Source: Secundilactobacillus malefermentans DSM 5705 = KCTC 3548
GTDB lineage: Bacteria > Bacillota > Bacilli > Lactobacillales > Lactobacillaceae
Reading direction: 5' to 3'
Length of the DNA stretch: 64,000 nt
Assembly (NCBI RefSeq): GCF_001436395.1
Contig: NZ_AZGJ01000004.1
Location: 1 to 64,000, forward strand
This document shows, piece after piece, positions 8,650 to 16,395 of the stretch. Position numbers and translations under genes: made by a program. The stretch's first letter is position 1; each line of letters starts with the position of its first letter. The notes under the pieces were generated by a model. That model was not told where the DNA came from. It was given only the letters and a program-made list of their open reading frames with translations, and made no database searches.

Positions 8650-9045
8650 GTGTCTAATATGACAATTTATACAATTATTGTGTTAATAATTCTGGTTGTT
8701 TTCGCCGGATGGCAACTAATCACACTTTTACGAAGAAACAAAGTCGCAAAGATGATTGATGAGCCAGCATTTCAATCAGGATTGCATCACGCTCAAGTTA
8801 TTGATGTTCGAGAAAAGAAACCATTTGATGAAGGCCATATTCTCGGTGCAAGGAATGTACCATACTCAACAATGAAAGCATATTATATGCAAATTCGTAA
8901 GGATCTACCAGTTTACTTGTATGATCAAAGTACAACGTTGAGCACCCGTGCTGCTCTATTGCTGGCTAAACACGGTTACTCAGAAATTTATATATTAAAA
9001 CGTGGTTACCAACGATGGGAAGGCAAGACGAAGAAGTCTGAATAA
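8650..9045 (+). CDS. Membrane-anchored rhodanese-like protein lacking the catalytic cysteine
   Basis: A 131-residue protein with one N-terminal membrane helix (about 5-27) and a cytoplasmic rhodanese fold (residues 35-128). The entry motif VIDVREKKPFDEGHILGARN is intact, but the active-site loop that normally reads C-x-x-G-x-R reads YDQSTTLSTR, with D92 where the sulfur-carrying cysteine should be. Sulfurtransferase activity is therefore not expected; the domain may bind a partner instead. GTG 8650 lies 11 bp after GGGAAGG; ATG 8659 is an alternative. This gene follows glcK in many lactobacilli, as YqgQ-GlcK-rhodanese. Confidence 0.88.
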   Translation: MSNMTIYTIIVLIILVVFAGWQLITLLRRNKVAKMIDEPAFQSGLHHAQVIDVREKKPFDEGHILGARNVPYSTMKAYYMQIRKDLPVYLYDQSTTLSTRAALLLAKHGYSEIYILKRGYQRWEGKTKKSE

Positions 9046-9092
9046 AAAAATACCGGCTAGACTTCATAATGAAGGACTACCGGTATTTTTGT
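9044..9092. terminator. Bidirectional terminator between convergent genes
   Basis: AAAAATACCGG and CCGGTATTTTT arms enclose a 23-base loop. It ends the rhodanese-like gene and, read from the other side, the DUF3042 gene. Confidence 0.85.
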
Positions 9093-9104
9093 TATTTAGT
9101 TGAT

Positions 9105-9281
9105 TTATCCACGATGGGCAGCACGGCTCTTGCGCATAGCCTTCTTGCGATTATCTTCGAAACGTTGCTCCTCAGATTCAATTGGCTCTACAACAGCCTT
9201 TTTAAAAGATAAGAGGGCACCAGCAACTGCGCCAATAGTAGCAACTGCGCCAAATAAGAATCCCTTTGAAAAATTTTTCAT
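9105..9281 (-). CDS. DUF3042 family small membrane protein
   Basis: A 58-residue protein with an N-terminal glycine/alanine-rich helix (KGFLFGAVATIGAVAGALLSF, about residues 6-26) and a charged tail with EEQRFEDNRKKAMRKS. That pattern is characteristic of the DUF3042 family of lactobacilli and enterococci. The start ATG (9281-9279) has AAGGAG 9 bp upstream. The plus-strand reading frame over the same DNA is unsupported. Function is unknown; it is predicted to sit in the membrane with its basic tail in the cytoplasm. Confidence 0.88.
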   Translation of the reverse strand: MKNFSKGFLFGAVATIGAVAGALLSFKKAVVEPIESEEQRFEDNRKKAMRKSRAAHRG

Positions 9282-9391
9282 ATAGCATCGTCTCCTTATT
9301 GTTTATTATTTAATTTGTTAGTCTTATTATGCAAGATTTTTTGAAAAATTACCAGTTTGACTCACTATTCTCAACCAATTGGAGTAAGAAA

Positions 9392-10135
9392 ATGAAAGAA
9401 AAGTATACTCAAGTAATTGCACATCGTGGTAGCAAAGGAACTCGACCTGAAAATACACTAGCTTCTTTCCAAGAAGCGATAAATGCTGGAGCAGATGGTA
9501 TTGAGACGGATGTTCATCTGTCTGCCGATCGACAATTGATTATTATGCATGACGAAAAAGTAAATCGGACAACCGATGGGACAGGACTAATCCTTGAAAA
9601 AACATTAGCCGAAATTAAAGAGCTTGATGCGGGATACAAATTTGGTTCGGAATATCGTGGCACCAAAGTTCCGACGCTTGAAGAGGTAGTCGATCTTTTA
9701 ATTGAGAATGATTTCCATGGCGTTTTTAATCTCGAGTTAAAAACTAACAAGATTGCTTACATTGGGATCGAAGAATTAGTCACGGAACAATTGTCAAATC
9801 GGCGTCTGCCTTTCAAAATTATTTATTCCAGTTTTAATTCAGAATCAATCAAAAAGATGCATGAATTGAATCCTGATTCTGAGTATGCCAAGTTGTTTAA
9901 AACAGGTATTAAGCGAGTTATGCTACTAAAAAAAGGTCATTTAATCCAGGGAATTCATCCAGATATTAAGTGGGTTAAACGGCATAAATTGCTCTTACCA
10001 CACATTCTCATCAGGCCTTGGACGGTTAACACGGAGGCAGATATGGCTTTTTGCTTTAAGCACAAGCTAGCAGGTCTCATCACGGATTATCCCAAACGTG
10101 CAATTGAGCTTCGGAAAGACATTCAAGGTGGTTAA
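9392..10135 (+). CDS. Glycerophosphodiester phosphodiesterase
   Basis: A 247-residue GDPD-fold hydrolase that splits glycerophosphodiesters into sn-glycerol 3-phosphate and an alcohol. Catalytic and metal-binding residues are in place: H11-R12, E20-N21, E38/D40 and H53 within the motifs IAHRG, PENT, IETDVH and MHDE. No signal peptide is seen, so it is probably cytoplasmic. ATG 9392 is 8 bp after TTGGAG; ATG 9329 further upstream lacks an SD and adds 21 atypical residues. Its stop is one base before the miaA start, so both are co-transcribed. Confidence 0.92.
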   Translation: MKEKYTQVIAHRGSKGTRPENTLASFQEAINAGADGIETDVHLSADRQLIIMHDEKVNRTTDGTGLILEKTLAEIKELDAGYKFGSEYRGTKVPTLEEVVDLLIENDFHGVFNLELKTNKIAYIGIEELVTEQLSNRRLPFKIIYSSFNSESIKKMHELNPDSEYAKLFKTGIKRVMLLKKGHLIQGIHPDIKWVKRHKLLLPHILIRPWTVNTEADMAFCFKHKLAGLITDYPKRAIELRKDIQGG

Positions 10136-10136
10136 A

Positions 10137-11054
10137 ATGGAAAAAGTTTTGGCAATTGTTGGTCCAACTGCGGTAGGGAAAACTGCGCTATCCATTGAAC
10201 TCGCAAAAAAGTATCATGGTGAAATTATTTCTGGAGATTCGATGCAAGTTTACCGGGGACTCGACATTGGCACTGCAAAAGTGACCGCTCAGGAAAAGCA
10301 GGGAATTGTCCATTATCTTATCGATATTCGGAATATTGATGAGCGATTTTCGGTTGCAGATTTTGTTTCACTTAGTCAAAAATTAATCTCAGAAATTAAT
10401 CGTCGGGCACATTTGCCAATCATTGTTGGAGGAACCGGCTTCTATCTGAATGCGCTCCTTGATGGCTTGACTTTGGGCGGTGATTCTTATGACCAGAACG
10501 AGACAGTTCGAAATAAGTGGCGGGAGTTTGCTGCACAAAATGGTCATGAAGCATTATGGCAAAAACTACATAAAGTTGACCCCGAGGCAGCAGCCAAAAT
10601 TCCAGTTAGTAATGAACGCAGAATCATTAGAGCGCTAGAAGTTTTCGAGAGAACTGGAAAGAAGATTTCGAGTCAAGAAATTAAACCTGATTCGAGATAT
10701 GATGCGCTCGTCATAGGACTTAATACTGAACGAGAAGTGCTGTATAACAGGATTAATCAGCGTGTGGATCTGATGATGAAGGCGGGACTTGAACAGGAAG
10801 CGAGAACCCTTTTTACTGAAGGCGGTTTCAACTTTCAAGCGGGTAAAGGAATTGGCTATCGGGAGTTATTTCCTTATTTTGAAGGGAAAGCGCCCTTGAT
10901 TGATGCAGTTAATGATATCAAGCTGGATTCTCGTCACTATGCCAAACGACAGTTAACCTGGTTTCGAAACAAATTGGATGTTAACTGGTTTAATCTCGTC
11001 CAAAATCCTGATGAAATACAAAAAATTAAGGAAACGGTTGCTGATTGGTTGTAG
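10137..11054 (+). CDS. miaA: tRNA dimethylallyltransferase
   Basis: A 305-residue enzyme that adds a dimethylallyl group to A37 of tRNAs reading UNN codons. The P-loop GPTAVGKT is at residues 9-16, followed by the substrate-binding GDSMQVYRGLDIGTAK, IVGGTGFYLNALLDGL and the later GIGYRE motif. ATG 10137 is preceded by AAGGTGG; upstream in-frame starts overlap the GDPD gene without an SD. In Bacillus and lactobacilli miaA commonly lies just before glnRA (with or without hfq); here no hfq is visible between miaA and glnR. Confidence 0.95.
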   Translation: MEKVLAIVGPTAVGKTALSIELAKKYHGEIISGDSMQVYRGLDIGTAKVTAQEKQGIVHYLIDIRNIDERFSVADFVSLSQKLISEINRRAHLPIIVGGTGFYLNALLDGLTLGGDSYDQNETVRNKWREFAAQNGHEALWQKLHKVDPEAAAKIPVSNERRIIRALEVFERTGKKISSQEIKPDSRYDALVIGLNTEREVLYNRINQRVDLMMKAGLEQEARTLFTEGGFNFQAGKGIGYRELFPYFEGKAPLIDAVNDIKLDSRHYAKRQLTWFRNKLDVNWFNLVQNPDEIQKIKETVADWL

Positions 11055-11057
11055 CCA

Positions 11058-11074
11058 TGTTAGAAAACATAACA
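11058..11074 (+). promoter_or_regulatory. GlnR operator
   Basis: TGTTAGAAAACATAACA matches the GlnR/TnrA consensus TGTNA-N7-TNACA at every fixed position. It ends 8 bp before the -35 of glnR, so the repressor would control its own operon when nitrogen is plentiful. Confidence 0.85.
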
Positions 11075-11082
11075 TGAAACTC

Positions 11083-11110
11083 TTGACACTTATTTTTAAA
11101 GTGGTAAGCT
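11083..11110 (+). promoter_or_regulatory. glnRA promoter
   Basis: A perfect TTGACA -35 (11083-11088) is followed 16 bp later by TAAGCT (11105-11110) as -10, directly downstream of the GlnR box. Confidence 0.6.
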
Positions 11111-11136
11111 TATGAATAAGTAAGGAGGTGACTGTT

Positions 11137-11529
11137 GTGAAAGGTAAAGAGCTGTTACGATCTCGTTCAGTTTTACCAATTGGTACAGTTATGAAATTGA
11201 CCAATTTAACTGCGCGACAAATTCGATATTATGAGGAACAAGAACTTGTTTTACCAGATAGGAGCGAGGGAAATCGACGCTTATATTCATTAAATGATAT
11301 TGACCGTTTACTGGAGGTTAAAGACTATTTGGATGATGGCATTAATATGGCCGGCATCAAAGAAATTTATCGACAGCGACGTCAAAAGCAAGCATCGAAA
11401 CGTCATGAAGAAAATAAGCCGTTAACAGATAGCGACTTGAGGCGAATCTTACATGATGAGTTTATGAATTTGGGAGGCTTGGATACACCAGATCAACAGT
11501 CCTTCCGTACACATAATCCTTTGATGTAG
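11137..11529 (+). CDS. glnR: GlnR, MerR-type repressor of nitrogen assimilation
   Basis: A 130-residue regulator with a MerR winged-helix domain ([21 protein letters not shown], about residues 15-35) and a basic linker leading to a short C-terminal tail (SFRTHNPLM) of the kind that in Bacillus senses feedback-inhibited glutamine synthetase. Start is GTG 11137, 8 bp after AAGGAGG; the GTG at 11128 overlaps the SD itself. It forms an operon with glnA 41 bp downstream and carries a consensus GlnR box upstream, showing autoregulation. Confidence 0.95.
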   Translation: MKGKELLRSRSVLPIGTVMKLTNLTARQIRYYEEQELVLPDRSEGNRRLYSLNDIDRLLEVKDYLDDGINMAGIKEIYRQRRQKQASKRHEENKPLTDSDLRRILHDEFMNLGGLDTPDQQSFRTHNPLM

Positions 11530-11570
11530 CTGAATTTGATTTTAGAAAAATAAATAGAGGAGTGTCGACG

Positions 11571-12911
11571 ATGGCAAAACATGATTACAACAAAGATGAC
11601 ATTAGACAGATGGCTAAAGATGAGAACGTTAAATTTTTACGCTTAATGTTTACGGATTTATTTGGAACGATTAAGAATGTTGAGGTTCCAATTTCACAAT
11701 TGGAAAAACTTCTTGATAATAAGCTAATGTTTGATGGTTCTTCAATTGATGGCTTTGTTAGAATTGAAGAAAGTGATATGTATCTTTATCCTGATTTATC
11801 AACTTGGATGATTTTTCCTTGGAGTAGTGAACGAGGCAAAATTGCTCGTGTCATTTGCGAAGTTTATACACCAGATAAAGAACCATTTGAAGGCGATCCC
11901 CGTAATAATTTAATTCGAGTCCTTGACGATATGAAAAAAGCAGGATTTACCAGCTTTAACATTGGACCTGAACCTGAGTTCTTCTTATTCAAAATGGATG
12001 AAAATGGAAAACCAACGACAACGCTTAATGATCAAGGTTCCTATTTTGATATGGCACCAATGGACCTTGGCGAAAATTGTCGCCGTGAAATTGTTTTAAC
12101 ACTAGAGGAAATGGGCTTTGATGTTGAGGCGGCGCATCACGAAGTTGCCCCAGGGCAACACGAAATCGACTTTAAGTATGCTGATGCTTTAGAGGCTGCT
12201 GATAATATTCAGACCTTTAAACTTGTTGTGAAAACAGTTGCACGTAAATACGGTTTATATGCAACCTTCATGCCAAAACCATTAGCAGGTATTAACGGTT
12301 CCGGGATGCACATTAACATGTCACTGTTCCATAATGACGGAAACGCATTTTATGATAAGAAGGGTGAATTAGAGCTCTCCAAAGATGCCTATTACTTCTT
12401 GGGTGGACTGTTAACTCATGCCCGTAGTTTTACCGCTATTTGCAATCCAACGGTTAATTCCTACAAACGGTTAGTTCCTGGCTATGAAGCGCCTGTTTAT
12501 GTTGCATGGTCCGGTTCAAATAGATCACCTTTAATCCGTGTACCAAGTTCTCGTGGTCTTTCTACTAGACTTGAACTGCGAAGTGTTGACCCAACTGCTA
12601 ATCCATATTTGGCAATTGCTGCAATTCTTGAAGCAGGACTAGACGGTTTGAGAAATAAGATTGAGCCAACGGAAAGCGTTGACCGAAATATTTATCGTAT
12701 GGATGAAGAGGAACGAGAAGAGAACCATATCACTAATCTACCGGACACGCTTCATAATGCATTGAAGGATTTAGAAACGGATACAGTAATGAGAAAGGCA
12801 ATGGGATCACATTTGTTCCAAAGCTTTGTTGAAGCTAAAAATCTGGAATACAACGCTTATCGTACCCAAGTTTCTAAGTGGGAACGCGATCAATACATGG
12901 AACTCTATTAG
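11571..12911 (+). CDS. glnA: Glutamine synthetase type I
   Basis: A 446-residue cytoplasmic enzyme making glutamine from glutamate, ammonia and ATP, active as a dodecamer. Recognisable motifs are [19 protein letters not shown] near the N-terminus, EPEFFLF, the ATP-binding region with [13 protein letters not shown], and NRSPLIRVP / [17 protein letters not shown] around the active site. The length fits the GSI-alpha subtype, which is regulated by feedback inhibition rather than adenylylation. ATG 11571 has AGAGGAGTG upstream; an earlier in-frame start at 11562 overlaps this SD. Confidence 0.97.
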   Translation: MAKHDYNKDDIRQMAKDENVKFLRLMFTDLFGTIKNVEVPISQLEKLLDNKLMFDGSSIDGFVRIEESDMYLYPDLSTWMIFPWSSERGKIARVICEVYTPDKEPFEGDPRNNLIRVLDDMKKAGFTSFNIGPEPEFFLFKMDENGKPTTTLNDQGSYFDMAPMDLGENCRREIVLTLEEMGFDVEAAHHEVAPGQHEIDFKYADALEAADNIQTFKLVVKTVARKYGLYATFMPKPLAGINGSGMHINMSLFHNDGNAFYDKKGELELSKDAYYFLGGLLTHARSFTAICNPTVNSYKRLVPGYEAPVYVAWSGSNRSPLIRVPSSRGLSTRLELRSVDPTANPYLAIAAILEAGLDGLRNKIEPTESVDRNIYRMDEEEREENHITNLPDTLHNALKDLETDTVMRKAMGSHLFQSFVEAKNLEYNAYRTQVSKWERDQYMELY

Positions 12912-12913
12912 AC

Positions 12914-12986
12914 AAAAAAGAGAAGACTATTGTCCATTTCATCAATTTATTTGTGAATAAATTGAGAGACTGGCAACGGCCTTTTT
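12914..12986 (+). terminator. Structured region and likely terminator after glnA
   Basis: A perfect 10-bp stem with a TGTG loop (TCAATTTATT / AATAAATTGA, 12942-12965) sits inside outer arms in which AAAAAAG near 12915-12921 can pair with CTTTTTT near 12981-12986. The T-run lies 16 bases after the inner stem, so the outer pairing may be the terminating element. More elaborate than the other terminators here. Confidence 0.5.
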
Positions 12987-13091
12987 TAATTTACAAAAAA
13001 ATTTTAATGAAAGAGCTTTATTATTGTGACGTTTTTGGTTAACATGAAGTTAGTGATTGTACATATCTATATAACAGAATGAGGGAATATT

Positions 13092-13979
13092 ATGGATAAC
13101 CAGGGCCAAGTAACAGAAAATAATGCGAATCAATCAGACGTTCAGTTGAACGGAGAAATTAGTCAAAAGATCGAATATTTAACAACACTTCAAACAGCAA
13201 TTGCTGATAAACATGATTTAAAGGCGTATGAACTTCTTGATACAACTCGATTTGGTAAGTTAATCAAGAAAACCAGAACGTCTACTAGACCAACCGGCCT
13301 GGAAAAATTGGTAGATGATTTGCACCCAGAACTAAGTCATTACTTGAGTCACCATCTCATCGACTATCTTGGGAAAACATATCCATTTTTCTATTATGAT
13401 GAATATAAACTAGGAGAATTCCAAATTTATTTTGGAAACTGGTGGAATCGTCGACAGTTTGGCACCCTCGATGTCTTAAATATTGCTTTCAAGTTTGATG
13501 AAGATGAGTTTGATAAATTAAAAACAGGTTTCGAATTAGAAACGGAAAATAAGCGGTATAACAGTAGTCGAATCGAAGAAATATCTGCCAGTAATACTGA
13601 TTTACAAAAGCTTATCGATGATCAAACGAATCGTGATCAACGTAAAGAGCAACTTAGGGCTCAGCTTAAAGAAAATGGGCAGAAGAGCACATTACCTTGG
13701 GACTCAGGGAAAGTTAAGGATGAGCGACAAGTAATTATTGATCAATTAAGTACATTGGCAGACGAGGATGAAGCAGCTCTAGATGCCAATAATACAATTA
13801 AAGAAAATGATGAACAAATCTTAGCATTGTCAAAAGAAGACACCATCATTAACTATGAAATGCAAAGTATAAAAAAGACTTTTGAAGACTTCAGTCGATT
13901 TAATCAACGAAATCAAAGTCTATATACCGATTATCTAAATAGCCTAGTAGGGGAAGCGCGGGTGAACGCAGATGATTAA
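13092..13979 (+). CDS. Conserved-type protein of unknown function, coiled-coil
   Basis: I do not recognise this 295-residue protein. Its first half is mixed and aromatic-rich (HHLIDYLGKTYPFFYYDEY, FGNWWNRRQFG, about residues 90-125). The second half (about 150-285) is highly charged and helical, with heptad-like Gln/Lys/Glu/Leu runs suggesting a coiled coil. No Walker or nuclease motif is visible, and no signal peptide or membrane helix. ATG 13092 follows GAGGGAATATT, and the gene overlaps the next by 8 bp. It opens a three-gene operon whose last member looks like a dUTPase, hinting at nucleotide or DNA metabolism; that link is inference only. Confidence 0.7.
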   Translation: MDNQGQVTENNANQSDVQLNGEISQKIEYLTTLQTAIADKHDLKAYELLDTTRFGKLIKKTRTSTRPTGLEKLVDDLHPELSHYLSHHLIDYLGKTYPFFYYDEYKLGEFQIYFGNWWNRRQFGTLDVLNIAFKFDEDEFDKLKTGFELETENKRYNSSRIEEISASNTDLQKLIDDQTNRDQRKEQLRAQLKENGQKSTLPWDSGKVKDERQVIIDQLSTLADEDEAALDANNTIKENDEQILALSKEDTIINYEMQSIKKTFEDFSRFNQRNQSLYTDYLNSLVGEARVNADD

Positions 13980-14913
13980 TGAAAATGATCCTTCAACCTT
14001 AAGTACGAGTGGTAGATTATTGGCGTATAACGACGCTATTAAATCTGGTCTCGAAACGGGTGAAAAATTCACAAAATTAATGGATCAACTAGTCCAAACA
14101 ACTGATCCTGAATTATTATTGCAGGCCGCGGATGCCTTATCGGTTTATTCGTTGAATTCCGATTATGTGACATTTCCACATCAATATTCGTTTGCCGATT
14201 TTTATCTGATTTTTGTAAGCCGGATGTGGGAACTTCATGGTGAAGGCGACGCAATCACTTTGGAATCATCAGAATATCAAGAACAACTAAATCAACAAAT
14301 TACTGTTCTAGATGACTCAGGTACATTTAATTTCAGTAATACGGGGTCTGATGATAGTGGCGTTTATTATCAGGAACGGGCAAGTGGCCAATCCTTGTTC
14401 TATTTGAATTTGCAAAAAAAGATGCTGCGATTTAACAGCCATGCATTTACTCAACTATTTATCATTCAGTATGCAGATAAAGTCGAAAAGTCTGATATTT
14501 TAAAAGCTGTTCAAGTTTTTATTAATCTCGGGAACTATCTCAAAAAGGATTTCGGTTTTAGCGTGGACTTTAATATGTTAGATACAGATAATAGTGAAGT
14601 TTATGAATTCCAAAATGAGCACTTATCCGAGTCTATTGTTGATAAACTCTTCGTTTCTGCTGCACACGAAGGGTACATGCTTGAAAATAGCGCGACCGGT
14701 ACCGGAGCAATGCTACATTTAAAGGATGATTTAGTCGTTCAGGTTTATAATAAAGGATCACAAAGCGATCCAGACTGGGTTTTAAGTGTTCATGATAAAC
14801 TACAACAAGTTTCCTGGTTCAAATTATTAATTGATTATGATTTCCTAAAAGCTTGGTATCTAAATGATTTGGCTGAGTTGGAAATTAAATCTGATCCGCT
14901 CGTTTTTGCCTAA
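13972..14913 (+). CDS. Protein of unknown function
   Basis: I do not recognise this 313-residue protein. It is acidic and soluble, with no signal peptide, membrane helix or catalytic motif that I can name. Notable stretches are FPHQYSFADFYLIFVSRMWELHG (about 65-87), a Ser/Gly/Asp-rich centre (NFSNTGSDDSGVYYQERASG, about 119-138) and hydrophobic-aromatic segments near the C-terminus (WFKLLIDYDFLKAWYLNDL). It starts at ATG 13972 inside the end of the previous gene, 8 bp overlap, and ends 21 bp before the dUTPase-like gene. The tight packing suggests the three products act together or in one pathway. Confidence 0.7.
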   Translation: MINENDPSTLSTSGRLLAYNDAIKSGLETGEKFTKLMDQLVQTTDPELLLQAADALSVYSLNSDYVTFPHQYSFADFYLIFVSRMWELHGEGDAITLESSEYQEQLNQQITVLDDSGTFNFSNTGSDDSGVYYQERASGQSLFYLNLQKKMLRFNSHAFTQLFIIQYADKVEKSDILKAVQVFINLGNYLKKDFGFSVDFNMLDTDNSEVYEFQNEHLSESIVDKLFVSAAHEGYMLENSATGTGAMLHLKDDLVVQVYNKGSQSDPDWVLSVHDKLQQVSWFKLLIDYDFLKAWYLNDLAELEIKSDPLVFA

Positions 14914-14934
14914 TAGAAGGGACGATATTAATAA

Positions 14935-15483
14935 ATGGCATTGGATTTAGGTGCATTACTAAAAAAGTCCATTCAGTTGGATCAAAGTATTTCGGATCAA
15001 AAATCACTTTATATGAAAAAAGAATTAGCAATTCAAAATGCCTACGTTTCACTTGATGTGGAGTTGGCAGAGATTGCAAACACTGCTGAGTGGTTTAAAA
15101 TTTGGAAAGAGAATCGCGGCAAGAAAGCAACTGAAGGGAAAACTCACAGACAAACCTTATTGGAAGAATATGTCGATGCGCTTGATTTCTATCTGCTTGT
15201 TGCTGCTAAGCAAACCTGGTCTCACCTAATTGTGATTGATCCAGCTGATTTAACAGAATTAAGTCAAAATAGTCCTGACAAAAACATGGATCAACATTAT
15301 CTAGTGATGAAAGAACAGTTATTTGATAGTCACTTTAATCATAGACAGGAATCATTCAGACACTCATGGCGTCTTTTTCTTAAATGGGGCCTGGTTGATT
15401 TTAAATTTACTCAAGATGAAATTCAGAATGCCTATTTGAAAAAGAATCAAATCAACTATGATCGCCAAAATAATGGGTACTAA
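14935..15483 (+). CDS. Probable dimeric dUTPase, MazG-like all-alpha NTP pyrophosphatase
   Basis: A 182-residue all-helical protein with the metal-binding pattern of dUTPase_2 (PF08761) enzymes: E43-x-x-E46 in DVELAEIANTAEW and E78-x-x-D81 in LLEEYVDALDFYL, separated by a FKIWKENRG segment. Such enzymes hydrolyse dUTP (and often dUDP) to dUMP and keep uracil out of DNA. ATG 14935 is preceded by AGAAGGGACG. It is the last gene of the operon and is followed by a strong terminator. Substrate specificity within the MazG-like superfamily cannot be read from sequence alone, so dCTP or other NTP hydrolysis remains possible. Confidence 0.75.
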   Translation: MALDLGALLKKSIQLDQSISDQKSLYMKKELAIQNAYVSLDVELAEIANTAEWFKIWKENRGKKATEGKTHRQTLLEEYVDALDFYLLVAAKQTWSHLIVIDPADLTELSQNSPDKNMDQHYLVMKEQLFDSHFNHRQESFRHSWRLFLKWGLVDFKFTQDEIQNAYLKKNQINYDRQNNGY

Positions 15484-15486
15484 CTA

Positions 15487-15528
15487 AAATAGAGGCAAGC
15501 GGGTTTGTATACCTGCTTGCCTCTATTT
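15487..15528. terminator. Strong bidirectional terminator
   Basis: 14-bp perfect stem AAATAGAGGCAAGC / GCTTGCCTCTATTT with an inner extension, between the dUTPase-like gene and a convergent small ORF. Confidence 0.92.
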
Positions 15529-15540
15529 AATATTCCCCCG

Positions 15541-15675
15541 TTATGCGTTTCGGTTCATTTTGGGGTTATCAGAAAAATGTCTGCTGTTCTTTTTGACGGA
15601 CTTAGAGTAGTCCAAGTAATATTGCCAAATACCTGCACCAATAATAAGAAAAATAATAAATAATAGAAAAATCAT
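15541..15675 (-). CDS. Small membrane protein, 44 residues
   Basis: A short minus-strand ORF encoding one very hydrophobic N-terminal helix (MIFLLFIIFLIIGAGIW) followed by a basic, polar tail (SKSVKKNSRHFSDN). The start ATG (15675-15673) has a strong GGAGGA SD 6-8 bp upstream, and the frame ends just before a bidirectional terminator, which together make it a credible gene despite its size. I do not recognise the family. It is predicted to lie in the membrane with its charged tail in the cytoplasm. Confidence 0.7.
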   Translation of the reverse strand: MIFLLFIIFLIIGAGIWQYYLDYSKSVKKNSRHFSDNPKMNRNA

Positions 15676-15834
15676 ACTAATTCCTCCAATCAGAATCAGA
15701 ACATGTTACACTTTGATTATGGTAATGTTACGAAATAATTTCAAACAATACACTCTGTGCTTTGGTGTTCTTAATGGTTTCTTAAAACTTAACGTATATT
15801 TTTGATAATCAATGAATTTTTATGAAATAGTAGA

Positions 15835-15864
15835 TTGACTTTACCCTATAGGCTAATTTATAAT
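15835..15864 (+). promoter_or_regulatory. tRNA-Arg promoter
   Basis: TTGACT -35 (15835-15840) and a perfect TATAAT -10 (15859-15864), spacing 18, about 22 bp before the tRNA. Confidence 0.8.
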
Positions 15865-15885
15865 AGTAAATGTTCGTGATGCTAT

Positions 15886-15959
15886 GTCGCAATAGCTCAG
15901 CTGGATAGAGCAACGGTCTTCTAAACCGTAGGTCGAGGGTTCGAATCTCTCTTGCGACA
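15886..15959 (+). tRNA. tRNA-Arg (anticodon TCT)
   Basis: A complete 74-nt cloverleaf: acceptor GTCGCAA/TTGCGAC with discriminator A, D-arm GCTC...GAGC, anticodon stem ACGGT/ACCGT with loop CTTCTAA giving anticodon TCT (reads AGA/AGG), and T-arm GAGGG-TTCGAAT-CTCTC. CCA is not encoded. It is a single tRNA gene with its own promoter and terminator. Arg tRNAs are frequent phage integration sites, but no integrase or repeated tRNA end is seen downstream. Confidence 0.97.
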
Positions 15960-15976
15960 TTTTGCAAACTGATTAA

Positions 15977-16013
15977 GGCGCCTATTATTCGTAATAGGCG
16001 TCTTTTTGTTTTT
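15977..16013 (+). terminator. Terminator after tRNA-Arg
   Basis: Perfect CGCCTATTA-TTCG-TAATAGGCG stem (15979-16000) with a stable TTCG loop, followed by TCTTTTTGTTTTT. Confidence 0.93.
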
Positions 16014-16395
16014 AAAAGAGGCTCATTTGTCGTGCTGTTTTCGCAACATGATGTTATCTAATTTATTTAATTAGATAAATATTATAAATAGCAGGTATGT
16101 AAGTACCTTAAAATTAGATTATGGTGTATACTATTTTATGCCAATAAAGGTTACTATGTGTGATAAATTTAAGCTTTGAATATAAAAAAGCCCTGAATTG
16201 GTAATTTACATGAATGACGAGGTAAGGCATGAATCAGAAGATATTTAAAAGTCTATAATAATAAAGCCGATTACTGTTTATTTAATTTGAACGGTTTATA
16301 ATAGCCGTTAGCTTAAAAAGTACTATAAAAAAGTGAAATTTAATGATGCAGTGGACATTAATAATTGAGAAATTTAATAATGAGGGGGATTTACC
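16014..16395. other. AT-rich gap with a perfect inverted repeat
   Basis: About 380 bp without a credible gene. It contains a perfect dyad with 10-bp arms TTATCTAATT / AATTAGATAA and a TATTT centre at 16054-16078, an operator-like element. A smaller dyad (AACGG...CCGTT) surrounds a TATAAT near 16297-16303, about 95 bp before the TetR gene, and may mark its promoter. Nothing else is recognisable. Confidence 0.45.

Noticed and set aside
9100-9285. Plus-strand ORF of 61 codons
   Set aside because: It overlaps the minus-strand DUF3042 gene completely; that gene has an SD, a family match and a terminator, while this frame has none.
13021-13046. Second GlnR box before the unknown operon
   Set aside because: TGTGA and TTAACA half-sites are present but separated by nine bases instead of seven, so the spacing is wrong.
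15886-16395. Integrated element at tRNA-Arg
   Set aside because: No integrase, no repeat of the tRNA 3' end downstream, and core genes resume at rplU.
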